Below are positions 48,119 through 55,712 of a stretch of 64,000 nt of DNA, in pieces (the first letter of the stretch is position 1; the number at the start of each line of letters is the position of its first letter). The stretch covers positions 744,001 to 808,000 of the forward strand of contig CAVXJZ010000003.1 of assembly GCA_963762205.1 (NCBI GenBank). The letters are read 5' to 3'. The stretch is from VRUE01 sp963762205. Lineage in GTDB: Bacteria; Actinomycetota; Thermoleophilia; Solirubrobacterales; 70-9. The notes under the pieces are model-generated. The model made no database searches, was not told where the DNA came from, and saw only the letters and a program-made list of their open reading frames with translations. Position numbers and translations under genes: made by a program.

Positions 48119-49408
48119 CTAGCCCGGGAAGACCCTGCGCATCCGCATCAGCTCGCGGAGCTTTCCGCGGGGGCGGATCCGGCCGCGCAGCATCGACTTC
48201 ACCGGGCTGGCGCCGGGGCGGGTGGAGAGGACCCAGTCGGCCCAGCTGGTCTCGAAGGTGACGGTCGGGTTCGGCACTTCGCCCGGCTCGACTTTGGTCG
48301 AGCCGTTGTCGAGCACCATGTGCCAGGGCTCGGCGTCGCTGAACTGCCACTGGTAGACCAGCGGCGAGCCGTTGGCCGCGCCGGTGTCGGCGGAGCGGGA
48401 GACGATGTCGAAGAAGATGCGCTGCAGCTCCGGGCTCGACTGCGGCTCGACCAGCCCGGGCTGGCCGACGACGCCGGCTTCGAGCAGCTTGACCTGGTCC
48501 CTGGCGATCTCGTCCTCGGATACCTCGGGGTCGAAGGGGAAGACGCCCGGCGGCATCTCCTCGGTCGGGAAGCCGATCGTGCGCCAGCGCTGTCGGATCA
48601 GCTTCAGGCCGAAGGCGAAGATGTCCTCGACCGAGAACCCGTAGCACTCGGTGTATTCGCGGTTCCAGTCGGGCGGGGTGAAGACCGCGACGCCGTAGGG
48701 CAGCGTCTCGCGCAGTAGCTCGATCACCGCCGCGCGGTTCTCCTCCCAGCCCGGGTTGCCCTCGCCGAGCAGTTCGGAGAGGACCTTGACGCCGAAGCCG
48801 ATGTGGCGCTGCTCGTCGCGGGAGACGTTGGCGATCCCGGCGCTGAAGCCGGGCATCGTCTCCTCGGCGGCGAAGAAGTCCTCGATGAAGTGCTGTCCCG
48901 GCTGGGCGAGGCTGCCCTCGACGATCAGGTGGTAGAGGGTGATCGCCTGCGCGTACCTGGGCAGCGAGCGGTCCCGGCGCAGTTCGTCCGCCATCTCGTC
49001 GAGGCGGTCGAAGATCCCGTGGTAGCCCCAGTTGAGCTGGGGGAGGGTGGAGGCGAGCGTCGCCTGCAGCGAGGTGCCGTCGACGCCGATCACCTCTTTG
49101 AAGAAGCGATGGAAGAAGACCGAGTGGCGGACCTCGTCGACCTGCTGGGTGGCGAGGAAGTAGGACTGCTCCTCGGTCGGCGCGGCGGTCACGTAGGGGG
49201 CGAGGGTGTCGGCGACCCGGTCCTCGCCGTAGAAGAACATCGAGTAGATCCACATCGCCGAGCGCCGCTGGATCTCGGTGAGGCCATCCCAGCCGGCGCG
49301 GTCGCCGGAGAAGTCGATGTCGTAGGCACTCCAGTTCCCCTGCTCCCAGCGGTGGTAGAGGTCCTCGTAGGTGACGTTCTCCATCAGGCGCTGCGCCGCG
49401 ACGCTCAT
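48119..49408 (-). CDS. R2-like ferritin-superfamily protein fused to an SCP2 domain
   Basis: 429 aa. Residues 1-300 resemble ribonucleotide reductase R2/R2-like oxidases with carboxylate-His metal motifs: FFYGEDRVAD, QQVDEVRHSVFF, HLIVEGSLAQPGQHF and VSRDEQRHIGFG. From about 325 a sterol-carrier-like (SCP2) domain follows: VYQWQFSDAEPWHMVLDNGS, then PNPTVTFETSWADWV. The lipid-binding tail suggests oxidation of a bound hydrophobic substrate rather than nucleotide reduction; no nrdA is nearby. AAAGGAG precedes the ATG and a TetR-type dyad lies in its promoter. Confidence 0.78.
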   Translation of the reverse strand: MSVAAQRLMENVTYEDLYHRWEQGNWSAYDIDFSGDRAGWDGLTEIQRRSAMWIYSMFFYGEDRVADTLAPYVTAAPTEEQSYFLATQQVDEVRHSVFFHRFFKEVIGVDGTSLQATLASTLPQLNWGYHGIFDRLDEMADELRRDRSLPRYAQAITLYHLIVEGSLAQPGQHFIEDFFAAEETMPGFSAGIANVSRDEQRHIGFGVKVLSELLGEGNPGWEENRAAVIELLRETLPYGVAVFTPPDWNREYTECYGFSVEDIFAFGLKLIRQRWRTIGFPTEEMPPGVFPFDPEVSEDEIARDQVKLLEAGVVGQPGLVEPQSSPELQRIFFDIVSRSADTGAANGSPLVYQWQFSDAEPWHMVLDNGSTKVEPGEVPNPTVTFETSWADWVLSTRPGASPVKSMLRGRIRPRGKLRELMRMRRVFPG

Positions 49409-49444
49409 CTCTTCTCCTTTTGATGTCTCATTCCCGCGGATCGC

Positions 49445-49474
49445 AGCCTAGCGCGATCCTGGCTGGGCAGCCAG
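49445..49474 (-). promoter_or_regulatory. Promoter and TetR-type dyad of the R2-like gene
   Basis: TAGGCT (49450-49445) is the -10. CTGGCTGCCCAGCCAG (minus strand, 49474-49459) lies 8 nt upstream of it, over the spacer and -35 position. It is identical over 15 nt to the site at mmpL. The mRNA would have a leader of about 30 nt with a Shine-Dalgarno sequence. Confidence 0.6.
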
Positions 49475-49494
49475 TCGGGTTCGCGGCGGCCGGC

Positions 49495-50994
49495 TCAGAC
49501 GTTCGCCGGTGCCTTGATCTCGCGCTTGAGGATCTTGCCGGTCGGGCCCTTGGGCAGGTCGTCGAGGAACCAGACGACCCGCGGGTACTTGTAGGCGGCG
49601 ATCCGCTCCTTGACGTAGGCGCCGACCTCCTCGGGCGGCAGCTCCTCGCCGTCGTGGAGGACGACGGCGGCCCCGATCTCCTCGCCCCACTCGTCGTGGG
49701 GAACGCCGACGACGGCCGCTTCGCGGATCTTCGGGTGCTCGTAGAGCACCTCCTCGACCTCGCGCGGGTAGACGTTGTAGCCGCCGCGGATGATCAGGTC
49801 CTTCTTGCGGTCGACGATGTAGAAGTAGCCCTCCTCGTCGGTGCGGGCCATGTCGCCGCTGTGGAACCAGCCGCCGCGCATCGCCTCCTCGGTCGCTTCG
49901 GGACTCTGCCAGTAGCCCTTCATGATGTTGTGGCCGCGGATCACGATCTCGCCGACCTCACCCTGCTCGACCTCGTTGTCGTCCTCGTCGACCACCTTCA
50001 TCTCGACCCCCTCGATCGGGGTGCCGATCGAGCCCGGCTTGCGCTCCATTTCGGGGTGGTTGGAGGAGGCGACCGGCGAGGTCTCGGAGAGGCCGTAGCC
50101 CTCGAGCACGATCGCGTCGAAGGCGTCCTCGAAGCCGCGCAGGACCTCGACCGGCATCGAGGCGCCGCCGGTGATGCAGTTGCGCAGGCTCGAGGTGTCG
50201 AAGCCTTCGCGCTCGGGGTGGTGGAGGAGGGCGCCGAACATCGTCGGCACCCCGTAGAAGTGGGTGACCCCGTCGCGCTGCATCGTCTCCAGCGCCTCGC
50301 CCGGGTCGAATTTGGGCACCAGCGTCAGGCAGGCGCCGACCAGCAGCGAGGCGTTCATCCCGACCGACTGGCCGAAGGAGTGGAACAGCGGCAGGGCGCC
50401 GAGGACGACGTTGCCCGCGGCGACCTCGCAGGTCGTGCGCGCGGAGATCTCGGCGTTGCGGTGCAGGTTGGCGTGGGTCAGCTCGGCGCCCTTCGGCTTG
50501 CCGGTGGTGCCCGAGGTGTAGAGGATCACCGCCGTGTCGTCCTCGTCGGTGTCGACCAGGCCGGGGGTCGGCTCGACCCCCGCGAGCATCTCCGCGAAGG
50601 ACCCGGGCTCGACCTCGATCAGCTCGGCGCCGGCGTCGGCCGCCGCGTCGCGCGCCTCCTCGACGAACCCGTGCCAGGCGAGCAGCAGCTCGGCGCCGGA
50701 GTCCTCGAGGTAGAAGGCGATCTCGCGCCGCTTGAGCAGCACGTTCATCGGCACGACGACGCCGCCGGCCCTGAGCACCCCGTAGTAGGCGATCGGGAAC
50801 TGGGGGACGTTGGGCAGCATCACGCCGACCCGGTCGCCGCGCTTCATCCCCCTCTCGGAGAGCACCGTCGCCAGCCGGGCCGAGGCGTCGTCGAGGGCGC
50901 CGTAGGCCAGCTCGCTCTCGCCGAGGCGGATCGCCGGGCTGTCCGGATGGCGCTCGGCGCTCTCCGTGAGGATCGAGGCGAGGTTGAGGCTCAC
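49495..50994 (-). CDS. Long-chain fatty-acid--CoA ligase (AMP-binding)
   Basis: 499 aa. It activates a fatty acid to acyl-AMP and then acyl-CoA. Motifs: P-loop YTSGTTGKPKGAELTHANL near residue 165, EGYGLSETSPVASSN near 300, the Asp of GWFHSGDMARTDEEGYFY near 380, and the hinge/C-terminal Lys in PKGPTGKILKREIK. About 500 aa is the short FadD/FACL class. On the same strand upstream of the R2-like gene, which has its own promoter. A lipid theme joins it to the MMPL and SCP2 neighbours. Confidence 0.94.
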   Translation of the reverse strand: MSLNLASILTESAERHPDSPAIRLGESELAYGALDDASARLATVLSERGMKRGDRVGVMLPNVPQFPIAYYGVLRAGGVVVPMNVLLKRREIAFYLEDSGAELLLAWHGFVEEARDAAADAGAELIEVEPGSFAEMLAGVEPTPGLVDTDEDDTAVILYTSGTTGKPKGAELTHANLHRNAEISARTTCEVAAGNVVLGALPLFHSFGQSVGMNASLLVGACLTLVPKFDPGEALETMQRDGVTHFYGVPTMFGALLHHPEREGFDTSSLRNCITGGASMPVEVLRGFEDAFDAIVLEGYGLSETSPVASSNHPEMERKPGSIGTPIEGVEMKVVDEDDNEVEQGEVGEIVIRGHNIMKGYWQSPEATEEAMRGGWFHSGDMARTDEEGYFYIVDRKKDLIIRGGYNVYPREVEEVLYEHPKIREAAVVGVPHDEWGEEIGAAVVLHDGEELPPEEVGAYVKERIAAYKYPRVVWFLDDLPKGPTGKILKREIKAPANV

Positions 50995-51000
50995 GCCTGC

Positions 51001-51288
51001 TTAGGGCTTGGTGATGTGGTGGACGGGGAACTCTTTGACCTCGGGCGGGCCCCCGAAGCCCTGGTCGCCCAGCTCGGTGATCGCGGGCACGAGCCGACTC
51101 TCCTGGAAGGCGTCGAACTGCTCCCGGCTCTCCCAGAAGTCGATGATCCCCCATCCGCTCTTGATCGGGCCGGCGGAGTGAAGGATCAATCCGTCGGGTG
51201 GATTTCCGTCGACGTCCGCCTTCGCGTGGACCGCGTCGTACTGCTCCGCGCTGCCGCCCTCGATCCTGATGCTCAAACCTATGGCCAT
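51001..51288 (-). CDS. Small dimeric alpha-beta barrel-like protein
   Basis: 95 aa with GAGGAGGAG before the ATG. SIRIEGGSAEQYDAVHAKAD, HSAGPIKSGWGIIDFWESRE and FDAFQESRLVPAI have the spacing of ferredoxin-like ABM/Dabb domains. Such small proteins act as monooxygenases or stress proteins; the catalytic role is unknown. It lies 6 nt upstream of the acyl-CoA ligase on the same strand, so the two form an operon. Confidence 0.68.
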   Translation of the reverse strand: MAIGLSIRIEGGSAEQYDAVHAKADVDGNPPDGLILHSAGPIKSGWGIIDFWESREQFDAFQESRLVPAITELGDQGFGGPPEVKEFPVHHITKP

Positions 51289-51314
51289 CTCGCTCCTCCT
51301 CGGTTGAACCGGGT

Positions 51315-51332
51315 CGGGCCCGATCGGGCCCG
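51315..51332. promoter_or_regulatory. 18-nt perfect palindrome between divergent genes
   Basis: CGGGCCCGATCGGGCCCG, self-complementary, lies in the leader of the minus-strand operon and 22 nt upstream of the plus-strand -10 (TATGCT 51354-51359). It could be an operator for both directions. Confidence 0.45.
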
Positions 51333-51353
51333 GTTCCGAGCATAACCAGTGGA

Positions 51354-51359
51354 TATGCT
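51354..51359 (+). promoter_or_regulatory. -10 element of PRC-barrel gene
   Basis: TATGCT, 8 nt before ATG 51368, leaderless. Confidence 0.5.
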
Positions 51360-51367
51360 CAGCGCCA

Positions 51368-51733
51368 ATGGAGGATCTGGGCGCACCAAGCTCCTATCTC
51401 GCGCTCGCCGACGGCGTCCCGGTCTACTCGAGCGACGACGAGCGGCTCGGCGAGGTGGAGCATCTGCTGGCCGATCGCGAGGAGGACATCTTCGACGGCT
51501 TCGTGATCGACACCAGCGTCCTGCCCGGCGGCCACCGCTTCGTCGACGCCCCCGAGGTCGAGGCGATCTACGAGCGCGGCGTGGTGCTGAAGCTCGACGC
51601 GGCGGCGGCCGAGGGCCTGCCGGAGCCGAGCGCCAACCCGGGCGTGATCGAGGCCGACGCCGACGACCTGCCCAGGACGCGGCTCGAGGAAAAGCTGAGC
51701 CGCGCCTGGGACCTGATCTCAGGGAAGTACTGA
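51368..51733 (+). CDS. PRC-barrel-like domain protein
   Basis: 121 aa. GVPVYSSDDERLGEVEHLLA, DGFVIDTSVLPGGHRFVDAP and VEAIYERGVVLKLDAAAAEG have the pattern of PRC-barrel domains: a conserved switch-like 'SxDGxxLGxV' turn, then beta strands. Such domains occur in RNA-processing and photosynthetic-centre proteins and as stand-alone regulators. No partner is evident. It converges with the DUF4234 gene. Confidence 0.7.
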   Translation: MEDLGAPSSYLALADGVPVYSSDDERLGEVEHLLADREEDIFDGFVIDTSVLPGGHRFVDAPEVEAIYERGVVLKLDAAAAEGLPEPSANPGVIEADADDLPRTRLEEKLSRAWDLISGKY

Positions 51734-51737
51734 GCCC

Positions 51738-52292
51738 TCAGCCCTGCGCGGGCGGCTGCGGTGGGGCGGGCGGCTGCGGCGGGGCGGGCGGCGGCGGCGT
51801 GCCGCCTTCCTGGGGCGTGAACGCGGTCGACGGGGTCTCCGGGACGGCGCTCGCCGTCGCACCGCCGCCGACGTTCTCCCAGACCTTGTTCATCTCGCTC
51901 TGGATGTAGCCGGGGACGATGAGCCCGGCGATGCCGATCAGGAACGAGGCGAGGATCAGAACCAGCACGATCCAGCCGTTGAACGTGATGTTGCCGGTCG
52001 TCACCTCCTGTGCCCGCTGCATGCGCTTGACGCCGTTGTAGAGCGAGACGTAGGGCGGGACGATGATCAGGGCGCCCGGGAAGAAGGCGAGCAGGGAGTT
52101 GACCGGCTTCTCACCCAGGCCGTCCACGGACCGGGCTTCGCCGAGGTCGCGCATCTCGCGGTTGATCTGGTACCACCAGTAGAGGCCGTAGATGCCGAGC
52201 GTGATGATCGTCAGGACCGGGACTGCGACTGGGTGCCGGATCTTCGCCGTTCTCTCGACTGAAGCCGGATCGATCTGGACCTCTGCGGCCAT
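51738..52292 (-). CDS. DUF4234-type membrane protein with Pro-rich tail
   Basis: 184 aa. Two or three membrane segments (VAVPVLTIITLGIYGLYWWY near 22-41, LLAFFPGALIIVPPYVSLY, WIVLVLILASFLIGIAGLIV) with the GIYxLYWWYxxNREM motif typical of DUF4234. The last 35 residues are Pro/Gln/Ala-rich (PPPPAPPQPPAPPQPPAQG) and encoded by an 18-bp tandem repeat. Function unknown. Confidence 0.78.
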   Translation of the reverse strand: MAAEVQIDPASVERTAKIRHPVAVPVLTIITLGIYGLYWWYQINREMRDLGEARSVDGLGEKPVNSLLAFFPGALIIVPPYVSLYNGVKRMQRAQEVTTGNITFNGWIVLVLILASFLIGIAGLIVPGYIQSEMNKVWENVGGGATASAVPETPSTAFTPQEGGTPPPPAPPQPPAPPQPPAQG

Positions 52293-52394
52293 TGCTGCTC
52301 CTTGCTTGGGGCTTTGGGGACGAGGCGGCGCCAGCCTACTTCCTGGGTGCGCGCCTGGCTACCCCTCGAGGGCGATCCGCCCTCGCCGACTGTG

Positions 52395-52400
52395 TACGAT
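52395..52400 (+). promoter_or_regulatory. -10 element of FKBP gene
   Basis: TACGAT, 9 nt before TTG 52410. Confidence 0.4.
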
Positions 52401-52409
52401 TCCCCGGCC

Positions 52410-52904
52410 TTGAAGGCCCTCGCACTGATCATCGCCATCTGCGCCGCCCTCCTCGCCGCCGGTTGCGGCGGGGGCGACGACTCCACCACCGGCGCCACGG
52501 AAGCGGCGACGACGGCGGAATCCTCGGCCGGCGAAAAGACGAAGCCGGAGGTGAAGGTGCCGAAGGGCGCCCCGCCGAAGCAGCTCGAGATCGAGGAAAT
52601 CGAAGAAGGCAGCGGCGCCGAAGCGAAGGCGGGAGACGAAGTGACCGTCCAGTACGTGGGCGTCAACTACAAGAACGGCAAGGAATTCGACGCCTCCTGG
52701 GACCGCGGCGAACCGTTCACCTTCCAGCTCGGCGCCGGCATGGTGATCCCGGGCTGGGACCAGGGCGTCGAAGGGATGAAGGTCGGCGGCCGCCGCGAGC
52801 TGATCATCCCGCCCGAACTCGCCTATGGCCCGGAAGGCTCGCCGCCGGCGATCGGGCCCGACGAAACGCTGATCTTCGTCATCGATCTGCTCGAAGTCCG
52901 CTAG
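52410..52904 (+). CDS. FKBP-type peptidyl-prolyl isomerase, lipoprotein
   Basis: 164 aa from TTG 52410, chosen because the signal peptide (LKALALIIAICAALLAAGC) starts there and TACGAT lies 9 nt before it. The lipobox Cys anchors it outside the membrane. A Thr/Ala/Ser linker leads to the FKBP domain: VQYVGVNYKNGKEFDASWDR, then FQLGAGMVIPGWDQGVEGMK, GGRRELIIPPELAYGPEG and LIFVIDLLEV. It assists folding of secreted proteins. Confidence 0.93.
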   Translation: MKALALIIAICAALLAAGCGGGDDSTTGATEAATTAESSAGEKTKPEVKVPKGAPPKQLEIEEIEEGSGAEAKAGDEVTVQYVGVNYKNGKEFDASWDRGEPFTFQLGAGMVIPGWDQGVEGMKVGGRRELIIPPELAYGPEGSPPAIGPDETLIFVIDLLEVR

Positions 52905-52944
52905 CGCCGCGCGGGCCGGGGCCGATTGCCATCATCGCCCGCGG

Positions 52945-53424
52945 ATGGGGCTGACCGATCGTCCACCGGGGAGGCTGATGGGCGCCGCGCTGCGGGCGCC
53001 GACCCTGCTCTACCGGGCCCGCCTGGGCCGGCTTCTCGGCAACCGCTTCCTCTGCATCGTCCATCGCGGGCGCCGGACCGGCAGGGTGCGCCGCACCGTG
53101 GTCGAGGTCGTCGACTTCGACCGCGAGCGCCAGGAGGCCCTGGTGGCGGCGGGCTGGGGAAGGGGGGCGCAGTGGTACAGGAACCTGGAGGCGGCGCCCG
53201 CACTCGAGGTCGAGATCGGGCGCCGGCGGTGGCGGCGGCCACGGCAGCGGTTCCTCGACGAGGGGGAGCGCGCGGCGGCGCTGGCCAGGTACGAAGCGGC
53301 GCATCCCCGGGCAGCCGCCGAGATGGCACGCGTCCTCGGGCATTCGGAGGCCGGTGATGAGAGGCTCGCCGAGATGGCGGCGCAGCTGCCCATGGTCGCC
53401 TTCAGCCCCGCCGACCGGGCCTGA
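52945..53424 (+). CDS. Deazaflavin (F420)-dependent nitroreductase family protein
   Basis: 159 aa. The sequence CIVHRGRRTGRVRRTVVEVV and VAAGWGRGAQWYRNLEAAPA with a following VEIGRRRWRRP is typical of the DDN split-barrel family that uses cofactor F420 or FMN. Members reduce quinones or nitro-compounds. It supports F420 use in this organism but no F420 biosynthesis gene is in the window. Confidence 0.85.
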   Translation: MGLTDRPPGRLMGAALRAPTLLYRARLGRLLGNRFLCIVHRGRRTGRVRRTVVEVVDFDRERQEALVAAGWGRGAQWYRNLEAAPALEVEIGRRRWRRPRQRFLDEGERAAALARYEAAHPRAAAEMARVLGHSEAGDERLAEMAAQLPMVAFSPADRA

Positions 53425-53445
53425 CGGCCGGCCCACGGTCGGAGG

Positions 53446-54723
53446 TCAGGCGTCCTGGGCTGCGCCCGGCCGCAGCGGCGGCTCGGCGGCCGGCGCCGGC
53501 GTTTCCGAGGACGGCGGTCCGATCGGGCCGGTCGGGACCCAGCCGCGGTAGCGGCGCAGGAGCACGAGCAGGCCGATGGCGCCGACCAGCGCCGAGAGCC
53601 CGCCGGCGTAGGCGACCGTCCCGCGGGCGCCGATCGCGGCGACCAGCACGCCGCCCGCGGCAAAGGCCCCCAGCTCGGCGGAGTTGCGGATGCCGTTGTA
53701 GGTGGCGAAGGCGCGTCCGTGGAGTGCCGGCGGCACCTGAATGTGGATCAGGCTCCTGTACATCACGTTCTTGAGGCCGTGCGCGACCCCGCCGAGGAAT
53801 GAGCAGGCGAGGAAGAAGGCGAAGCTGAGCCAGAGGGCGGGCAGTGCGAGGGCCAGGCCCTGCGCCGTCGCCGCGACGAGCCCGGCCGTCGCCAGCGCGA
53901 AGTAGGCGACCCGTCGGGAGAGCAGCATGGCTCCCAATGCCATGCCGACTGTCCAGATCGAGAACATCGCGCCGTAGGCGATGTCGCCGCGGCCGAGCAC
54001 GTCCTCGACGAAGAAGAGCTCGGCGACCCAGACCGCGGACATGAAGAGCAGCGAGGCGAAGGCGACCGTCATCACCAGCGAGAGGGTGCGGTCACGGAAG
54101 AGGAAGGCGAGCCCCTCGCGGGCTCGCGGCGGCTGCGCATCGGCGCGGCGCGCGGCCGGCTCGCGGCGCACGCGCAGGGCCAGCGCGGCGATGGCCACGA
54201 ACGCGAAGGTGGCCGCGTCGACGGTCATCGCGACCTGGAAGCTCGCGCCCGCGACCAGCAGGCCGCCGATGATCGGCCCCAGCCCGAAGCCGATGTAGCG
54301 CACGGTCTCCATGTGCCCGTTCGCCTCCTGGACCCGGTCCTCGCCGGCCAGGGCCGGGACCAGCGCGAACTCGGCCGGCTGCGCGATCGCGAAGACGACG
54401 CCGAGCAGCGCGGTCAGCGCCAGGACCGGGACCAGCCCGTCCATGAAGCCGAGGGCGATCGCCGCCAGGGTTCCGATCGCGGAGGTCGTGGCGAGCAGCC
54501 TCGTCACCTCGAAGCGGTCGACGAGCAGTCCGGCTTGGCCGGCGACGAGCACGGAGGGGCCGAACAGGCAGATCCAGAGCGCGGCGACCGCGAAGCCGGA
54601 GTCGGTCAGGTCCTTGACCCGCAGGCCGAGTGCGACCATCGCGACCCAGTCGCCGAGCGCCGAGAGGCCGACCGAGGCGGCGACGAGTCGGAAGTCACGG
54701 TCGCTGAGCAGGCTCCCCTTCAC
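53446..54723 (-). CDS. MFS transporter
   Basis: 425 aa, twelve membrane spans. N-terminal DFRLVAASVGLSALGDWVAM and the loop after helix 2 (AGLLVDRFEVTRLLATTSAI) match the enterobactin-exporter/macrolide-efflux (EntS/MefA-like) branch of MFS; LGGVAHGLKNVMYRSLIHIQ near 295 is also typical. It probably exports a small hydrophobic molecule by proton antiport. The tail after 405 is Pro/Ala-rich. No regulator is adjacent. Confidence 0.88.
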   Translation of the reverse strand: MKGSLLSDRDFRLVAASVGLSALGDWVAMVALGLRVKDLTDSGFAVAALWICLFGPSVLVAGQAGLLVDRFEVTRLLATTSAIGTLAAIALGFMDGLVPVLALTALLGVVFAIAQPAEFALVPALAGEDRVQEANGHMETVRYIGFGLGPIIGGLLVAGASFQVAMTVDAATFAFVAIAALALRVRREPAARRADAQPPRAREGLAFLFRDRTLSLVMTVAFASLLFMSAVWVAELFFVEDVLGRGDIAYGAMFSIWTVGMALGAMLLSRRVAYFALATAGLVAATAQGLALALPALWLSFAFFLACSFLGGVAHGLKNVMYRSLIHIQVPPALHGRAFATYNGIRNSAELGAFAAGGVLVAAIGARGTVAYAGGLSALVGAIGLLVLLRRYRGWVPTGPIGPPSSETPAPAAEPPLRPGAAQDA

Positions 54724-54821
54724 CGGTGCGCCGCAGGATAGGCGGTGCGGGGCGCAGGCCGCCGCCGTCCGCCCGGCGGCGCCCGGCCCGGCTCGCGCCG
54801 CGTTCGTGCTTCCATTGGGCG

Positions 54822-55529
54822 ATGAGCGACTCCTTCACCGTCCCGGGGCGGTTCAATGGCCCCCTGCAGAGCGGCCACGGCGGCTACGCCGCGGGCGCGC
54901 TCGCCGCGTTCCTCGAGCAGCCGGCCGAGATCAGCCTGCGCAGCCCGGTGCCGCTCGAAACTCCCCTCGACCTCGTCGAGGACGGGGACGGCCAGGTCCG
55001 TGTTCTACACGGAGAGACGCTGGTCCTGGAAGGGCGTCCGGACCCGGGCTTCGAGATCGAGGTTCCGGCCGCGCCCTCTCTCGAGGAGGCACGCGCCGCG
55101 ACGGCGGGCTATCGCGGCCTGGAGGAGGGGGAATTCAGCTGCTGCTTCGTCTGCGGCCGGGGACGCGAGGACGCCCTGGAGGTGTTCGCCGGGCCGCTCG
55201 ACGGGCGCGACCTCGTCGCCTCGCCCTGGACACCGCCGGACTGGACCGCCGGAGAGGACGGCCGCGTTCTCCCCGCCATCGTCTGGTCCGTGCTCGACTG
55301 CCCGACCTACTTCGCCACCCATATCGAGGGGGATCTCACGCCGGGCTTCCTCGCCCGCCTCACCGCCCGCGTCGACGCCCTGCCGACCGCGGGCGCCGAG
55401 CACGTCGTGATCGGCTGGCCGATCGAGGTCGACGGCCGCAAGCACCATGCCGGCTCGGCCGTATTCACCGCCGGCGGTGAGCTGCTCGCCGCCGCGCGGG
55501 CACTGACGATCGAGCCGCGCGCCGCCTAG
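54822..55529 (+). CDS. Hotdog-fold thioesterase-like protein
   Basis: 235 aa from ATG 54822. FNGPLQSGHGGYAAGALAAF near the N-terminus and the second-half AIVWSVLDCPTYFATHIEG and GAEHVVIGWPIEVDGRKHHA have the layout of two fused hotdog domains, as in acyl-CoA thioesterase-like proteins. The CCFVCGRGREDALEVFAGPL segment with three cysteines is notable. Substrate unknown. The longer upstream frame is the MFS antisense shadow. Confidence 0.65.
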   Translation: MSDSFTVPGRFNGPLQSGHGGYAAGALAAFLEQPAEISLRSPVPLETPLDLVEDGDGQVRVLHGETLVLEGRPDPGFEIEVPAAPSLEEARAATAGYRGLEEGEFSCCFVCGRGREDALEVFAGPLDGRDLVASPWTPPDWTAGEDGRVLPAIVWSVLDCPTYFATHIEGDLTPGFLARLTARVDALPTAGAEHVVIGWPIEVDGRKHHAGSAVFTAGGELLAAARALTIEPRAA

Positions 55530-55550
55530 CCGCCGGGCGCCGGCGACGAG

Positions 55551-55712
55551 CTACGGCGGGCAGGCTCGGGCGCTGCCGAAGCAGACGGCCTGGTACGTCG
55601 CCGGCCCCACGGCCTGGCCGCGAATGCCCTCGACATGGGCCCGGTACCGGGGGTCGCTCGGATCGGCAGGCCACCGGCCCCGCTTGAGGGCGGTGGCGGG
55701 TTGTTCGACGGC
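55551..55712 (-). pseudogene. Gene remnant in frame after glyS stop
   Basis: After the glyS TGA the same frame stays open for 53 codons: KRGRWPADPSDPRYRAHVEG, then IRGQAVGPATYQAVCFGSAR, then ACPP and TAG at 55553-55551. It has protein-like composition but no start codon of its own. It could be the C-terminal fragment of another gene or a readthrough extension of glyS. Confidence 0.35.
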
